DNA of 64,000 nucleotides. It comes from Proteus cibi (GTDB lineage Bacteria; Pseudomonadota; Gammaproteobacteria; Enterobacterales; Enterobacteriaceae). Location of the stretch: assembly GCF_003144405.1 (NCBI RefSeq), contig NZ_PENW01000009.1, forward strand, positions 62,001 to 126,000, in the 5' to 3' direction. The notes under the pieces were generated by a model, which was not told the origin of the DNA, searched no databases, and was given only the letters and a program-made list of their open reading frames with translations. The position numbers and the translations under genes were made by a program. Positions 59,442 through 64,000 of the stretch are shown one piece after another; within the stretch, counting starts at the first letter, position 1; each line of letters starts with the position of its first letter.

Positions 59442-60329
59442 ATGGAACAAGACAACAATTCATCGCAAACAGAACCACAAGAGGTATTTACGCCTATTCC
59501 TCAAGCACGAGGTGCCTCAGGCGGTGTTCGCTGGTTAGGACTGGGATGGGATTTAATAAAAGAACGTTTTTGGATGTGGATAGGCGTTATTATTATCTAC
59601 TTTATCGTTAGTCTTATTATATCGACCATTCTTGGATTTATTCCGCTAATTGGTCCCATCATATCACCTTTTGTTACGACTGTATTAGCCGCTGGTGTCG
59701 TGGCAATTGCTCATCAACAATATGAGACTCAACGTATTGATGTTGATACTTTATTCTTTGGTTTTTATAACAAGCGTTACCTTAGCTTGATGGGCGCTTA
59801 TGGTATTAGTTTCCTAATTTTACTTGCTGGTATTATTCTTGCTATTCTCGTCAGTAGCGCCGCTATGATGGATATTATTTATGCGATTAATAGTGATTAT
59901 CCTGAAGAAATTATTGCTGAAATGATGGTAGATAACTCATCTGGGTTTACATTATTTTTTATTATTATCGCTATTTTTGGTGCGTTAAGTACTGCTGCCT
60001 ATTGGTTTGTTCCTGCGCTAGTATTAGTCAATGGTTATAAAGCACTTCCTGCAGTTAAAGCGAGCCTTGCAGCAGTAAAAATAAACTTATCTGGTGGTTT
60101 CTTCTTCTTTATTTTACTGTTCTTTATTCTTGCTATTAGTGTTATTCCATTTGGTTTAGGGTTACTTATTACCATCCCTCTTTCCTATACAGCGATGTAT
60201 GGTTCTTATCGTGATATTTTTTATCACCATAATATAGGAAACCAAGGAAATAACGGTGGTATCGGTGGAAATGGTACCATTTCTCTAAATAAAACCGCTG
60301 AATCCAATATTGGAAAATTAGTAAGCTAA
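59442..60329 (+). CDS. BPSS1780-like polytopic membrane protein, unknown function
   Basis: 295 residues. A polar N-tail (residues 1-45) contains 'QARGASGGVRWLGLGWDLIKE'. About six membrane segments follow (roughly 47-70, 75-95, 125-148, 175-200, 220-245 and 246-265), then a Gly/Asn-rich C-tail (NQGNNGGIGGNGT). The early layout of a GW motif, tryptophans and 'IPLIGPIISP' resembles the BPSS1780 family; function unknown. The frame opens at 59358, but the ATG at 59442 has AGG-rich sequence just upstream and starts the conserved part. It lies after the pflA terminator; E. coli has no homologue here that I recognise. Confidence 0.75.
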   Translation: MEQDNNSSQTEPQEVFTPIPQARGASGGVRWLGLGWDLIKERFWMWIGVIIIYFIVSLIISTILGFIPLIGPIISPFVTTVLAAGVVAIAHQQYETQRIDVDTLFFGFYNKRYLSLMGAYGISFLILLAGIILAILVSSAAMMDIIYAINSDYPEEIIAEMMVDNSSGFTLFFIIIAIFGALSTAAYWFVPALVLVNGYKALPAVKASLAAVKINLSGGFFFFILLFFILAISVIPFGLGLLITIPLSYTAMYGSYRDIFYHHNIGNQGNNGGIGGNGTISLNKTAESNIGKLVS

Positions 60330-60353
60330 TCTTAGCGTTAACTAGCCTAAATA

Positions 60354-60394
60354 AAAAAGCAGTAGAACTGGAGTAATCTCATCTACTGCTTTTT
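60354..60394. terminator. Bidirectional terminator between the membrane protein gene and allD
   Basis: AAAAAGCAGTAGA pairs perfectly with TCTACTGCTTTTT around a 15-base loop, between convergent genes. Confidence 0.88.
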
Positions 60395-60415
60395 ATTATC
60401 TAATAATAAATATTA

Positions 60416-61465
60416 TTAATCTGCAAACGGATTTTTATTATCATAAGATTTATTGTAAAGCGCATCAGATATTAAATAGTCATAAATTTCATCAACAATC
60501 TCAATACCTTCCTTTGCACTTCTTTGTTCTTCTATTTGACTATTCTCACCAGGATAGAGAACTTTATCTACATTCGGTGCAGGCTTAATGGCATTTAATT
60601 CACCCATAACCTGTGAGATATGTTCTCTAAATAATATTGCATCAGTAAAGAAAGCGGGATTAATTACAATATGTAATTGACCTAGCTCTCGCCCCTGTGT
60701 TAAATCGTGATACATCGAACTGACATGTTTACCAAAAGGAAGCCCTAGCAAGATCCCGGACAACACATCAACCATCATCATTAAACCATATCCTTTAGGC
60801 CCCGCAATAGGTAATAAACCTTTTACTGCAAAGGGATCTGTCGTAGGTTTACCACTTTTATCGACAGCCCAAGTATCGGGAATATCGGCATGCCGTGAAC
60901 GCGCATCGAGTACCTTGCCCCATGCCTGCACCGTTGTCGCCATATCAAATGTAATATGTTTATCGTCCACTCCAGGCGCTGAAAAAGCGATAGGATTAGT
61001 GCCGTAATAGACTTCTGAGCCACCAAAAGGAACAACCATAGGATCAGATTGGCACAACGAAATACCAACCATACCTGCCTGTGATGCTTGTTCAACAAAG
61101 TAAGACAGTGCGCCGCTATGACCAATTCGTCTTACACCAACAACTGCAACGCCCTTCTCTTGTGCCATTTTAATTGCGCGTTCCATTGCATCTTTCGCTG
61201 CAACATGTCCTGCACCATTATCACCATCAAATACAGCGCTACATGGCCCTGTTTCCGTATAAGTAAAATCAGGGGCGGTATTTGTACCACCTTTACTGAT
61301 CCGCTCTGCATAATATTCCACACGAACCGCACCATGAGAATGAATGCCTTTGGCATCAGCATGGACTAAGACATCAGCCACCGTATCCGCATGAGACTCA
61401 CTCAATCCTGCATGATGTAATTTATTTTTGATTAATAGATGTAACTGCTGTTTAGAAACTATCAT
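60416..61465 (-). CDS. allD: Ureidoglycolate dehydrogenase-like (AllD), LDH/MDH2 family
   Basis: 349 residues, the length of E. coli AllD, with near-identical blocks: 'ADAKGIHSHGAVRVEYYAERISKGGTN', 'ISLCQSDPMVVPFGGSEVYYGTNPIAFSAPG', 'TTVQAWGKVLDARSR' and the C-terminal 'YDYLISDALYN.SYDNKNPFA'. AllD is an NAD(P)-dependent oxidoreductase that oxidises ureidoglycolate to oxalurate in allantoin catabolism. Here it stands alone: no allA, allB, allC or transporter gene is in the window. A different 2-hydroxyacid substrate is the alternative. AAGAGC precedes the ATG. Confidence 0.9.
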   Translation of the reverse strand: MIVSKQQLHLLIKNKLHHAGLSESHADTVADVLVHADAKGIHSHGAVRVEYYAERISKGGTNTAPDFTYTETGPCSAVFDGDNGAGHVAAKDAMERAIKMAQEKGVAVVGVRRIGHSGALSYFVEQASQAGMVGISLCQSDPMVVPFGGSEVYYGTNPIAFSAPGVDDKHITFDMATTVQAWGKVLDARSRHADIPDTWAVDKSGKPTTDPFAVKGLLPIAGPKGYGLMMMVDVLSGILLGLPFGKHVSSMYHDLTQGRELGQLHIVINPAFFTDAILFREHISQVMGELNAIKPAPNVDKVLYPGENSQIEEQRSAKEGIEIVDEIYDYLISDALYNKSYDNKNPFAD

Positions 61466-61860
61466 AGAATATGCTCTTTTGTAGGGTTCTAATTACATAG
61501 AAATGTATAAATTAACAGAGGTAAATTCGAGCGATAGGTCTAATTTAACAGCATAAATAGGATCTGCCGTGATCAGTTTAACCAATGGCGGATTGCGTTA
61601 TATTTTTATTCAATCACCTATTATTTAATAAGATTTTTTTTATAATCAATCTATTAATTCTATGCGTTATAACGATATTGAGAGAATATTAAGAATATTT
61701 TTTATTAATCGTAAAACATAAGCAACAATCTGTTATTTTTGCAAAATATTATGATTTATCTCCTTATATTAATGGAGCTAAGTTTTTATACATTCCTTTT
61801 GAACATTTAGATTTATTTCAGTAATCTATCATAATAATTATTATTTATGGAATAAACAAA
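61466..61860. other. Intergenic region upstream of allD with a possible gene remnant
   Basis: 395 very AT-rich bases between divergent allD and the 117-residue gene. It holds the allD promoter and, at 61662-61824, two adjacent reading frames that look like the remains of one small gene. Confidence 0.5.
61662..61824 (+). pseudogene. Possible remnant of a small ORF, frame interrupted
   Basis: From the ATG at 61662 the frame reads MRYNDIERILRIFF and stops soon after (at 61719). In the +1 frame a well-composed peptide continues: 'KHKQQSVIFAKYYDLSPYI' then 'NGAKFLYIPFEHLDLFQ', ending with TAA at 61822-61824. A T6 homopolymer at about 61698-61703 is a plausible indel site joining the two parts. 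Composition looks coding, but the evidence is modest. No family recognised. It could also be a fragment of an immunity-type gene. Confidence 0.35.
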
Positions 61861-62214
61861 ATGATAAATAAAGAAATATTGAAGAATTTAAAGTATTTTG
61901 AAAAAACACCATTAATTCATTATATTAATTATTCTCTAACTGAAGATGCTGAAAGAAATATATTAAATGGTTGGCAGCCTGAATGTATGGAAGATAAATG
62001 GCTTTCTTATAGTATAGAAAACTGTGTCTATGTTCACCGTAGTTGGAGTGGGCATTTAATGTATAAGTTTACTATTTATAATAACACTATCGATTATATA
62101 GAAATTGCAATGGATGATTTTGTCAATATGACTGATGAAAGAAAAATAGAGACCTTTTTTGACCTATTACCGTTTTTATCAGAACCTCATTCAAAGAACA
62201 CTCAAAATATATAG
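61861..62214 (+). CDS. Small protein with HRSW motif, unassigned (117 aa)
   Basis: A soluble protein, acidic in the C-terminal third. The central part reads 'MEDKWLSYSIENCVYVHRSWSG', then 'LMYKFTIYNN', and an acidic helical end ('DDFVNMTDERKIETFFDLLPFL'). The [KW]-x-[YxxE]-x-[HRSWxG] pattern recurs in small uncharacterised bacterial proteins, but I cannot name the family with confidence. There is no signal peptide or membrane segment. GGA lies about 9 bases before the ATG. It follows the possible remnant by 36 bases and precedes convergent serS, in AT-rich accessory-like sequence. Confidence 0.65.
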   Translation: MINKEILKNLKYFEKTPLIHYINYSLTEDAERNILNGWQPECMEDKWLSYSIENCVYVHRSWSGHLMYKFTIYNNTIDYIEIAMDDFVNMTDERKIETFFDLLPFLSEPHSKNTQNI

Positions 62215-62265
62215 AACATTAATAATTAAGCCATCTTGTCTCTTATCATTTTTAGGTCATTTAAA

Positions 62266-62294
62266 CAAAAAACCCCCTGCCTAAGCAGAGGGTT
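62266..62294 (-). terminator. Terminator after serS
   Basis: On the minus strand AACCCTCTGC pairs with GCAGGGGGTT (one T-G wobble) around a 4-base loop, followed by a T6 run. Confidence 0.88.
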
Positions 62295-62326
62295 AAATTA
62301 GTAATACTCAGTTAAATAGATAATAA

Positions 62327-63640
<1,314 letters not shown>

Positions 63641-63734
63641 TTAATAAAAACCTTCTCTCCTATCTTATAAAAAAGATATCTGAGACAAGGCATAGTTAAG
63701 AAATTAATGATAATTTAATAACCTTACCGCATCT

Positions 63735-64000
63735 TTACATTTTGCGATAGCGTTTTGTAACACTATTTTGATCTTGTTGAGAAAGCCAGTCTAATTTCTC
63801 TGCAACCTTGATCTCTAACCCTCTTTTTACTGGGTAATAGTACTGCGTATTTGCCATTTCTTTAGGAAAATAGACCTCTCCGGCTGCATAAGCATTAGGC
63901 TCATCATGAGCATAACGATATTCAGCGCCAAGCCCCATTTCCTTCATTAATTTTGTTGGTGCATTACGCAAATGTTCAGGCACATCATAATCAGGTTTAC
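63735..64000 (-). CDS. rarA: RarA (MgsA) replication-associated recombination protein, C-terminal part only
   Basis: Only the C-terminal ~88 residues are visible; the frame is open past 64000. '[19 protein letters not shown]' and '[19 protein letters not shown]' match the C-terminal tetramerisation and substrate region of RarA, an AAA+ ATPase of the clamp-loader family acting at stalled forks. The ATPase core is outside the window. The ORF start seen at 63983 is an internal GTG, not the true start. It is upstream of serS, as in the E. coli rarA-serS pair. Confidence 0.95.
   Translation of the reverse strand, partial: KPDYDVPEHLRNAPTKLMKEMGLGAEYRYAHDEPNAYAAGEVYFPKEMANTQYYYPVKRGLEIKVAEKLDWLSQQDQNSVTKRYRKM

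Noticed and set aside
61132-61362. Minus-strand ORFs within allD in another frame
   Set aside because: They lie inside a full-length allD frame and have no supporting ribosome site.

Overview
This 64 kb window is AT-rich chromosomal DNA from a gammaproteobacterium of the order Enterobacterales. It is almost certainly Proteus (P. mirabilis or a close relative). The gene order from rmf to rarA follows the E. coli 21-minute region nearly gene for gene, and the proteins are close to their E. coli counterparts. Codon use and intergenic DNA are much richer in A+T than in E. coli. The species call rests on gene content and general familiarity; no database search was run. I see no rRNA, tRNA, CRISPR array, insertion sequence or prophage.

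Layout. 1-900: three small unassigned membrane proteins (one partial). 1.1-9.9 kb (minus strand): rmf, an ASCH-domain gene, pqiCBA (lipid transport across the envelope), uup and rlmL. 10-16 kb: ycbX (+), then zapC, pyrD and pepN (-). 16.3-22.3 kb (+): pncB with a NadR box, asnS, an OmpF-type porin, and aspC. 22.4-34.3 kb (-): gloC, ycbK, the L,D-transpeptidase ldtD, acid phosphatase aphA, then the condensin operon cmoM-mukF-mukE-mukB. 34.7-37.3 kb: elyC (+), a two-gene unassigned cassette bounded by perfect 46-bp direct repeats, then kdsB and ycaR. 37.7-43.6 kb (-): a divergent cold-shock-like gene and the lpxK-msbA-comEC cluster. 44-49.8 kb (-): ihfB, rpsA, cmk, aroA, serC. 49.9-54.4 kb: an MFS exporter (+), periplasmic asparaginase ansB (-) and ycaO (+). 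55-59.2 kb (+): focA-pflB-pflA, the anaerobic formate module, behind an FNR-type promoter. 59.4-64 kb: a BPSS1780-like membrane protein, an orphan ureidoglycolate dehydrogenase (allD), a likely gene remnant, a small unassigned gene, serS, and the 3' end of rarA.

Functional themes. Several genes serve the envelope: pqiABC, ompF, ycbK, ldtD, elyC, kdsB, lpxK and msbA. kdsB, lpxK and msbA cover Kdo activation, lipid A 4'-phosphorylation and lipid A flipping. Others serve chromosome organisation and division (mukBEF, ihfB, zapC), translation (asnS, serS, rpsA, rlmL, rmf, cmoM), core metabolism (pyrD, aroA, serC, aspC, pncB), and anaerobic pyruvate and formate metabolism (focA, pflB, pflA).

The parts that depart from the E. 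coli-like backbone are the most interesting. They are the repeat-flanked cassette at 35.5-36.4 kb, the csp-like gene sitting where E. coli has ycaQ, the orphan allD with a degraded ORF and a small unassigned gene beside it, the nested palindromes at 54.57-54.63 kb, and a porin whose conserved constriction-loop glutamate is replaced by leucine. I found no large undescribed multi-gene system. The repeat-flanked gene pair is the best candidate for an uncharacterised small system.
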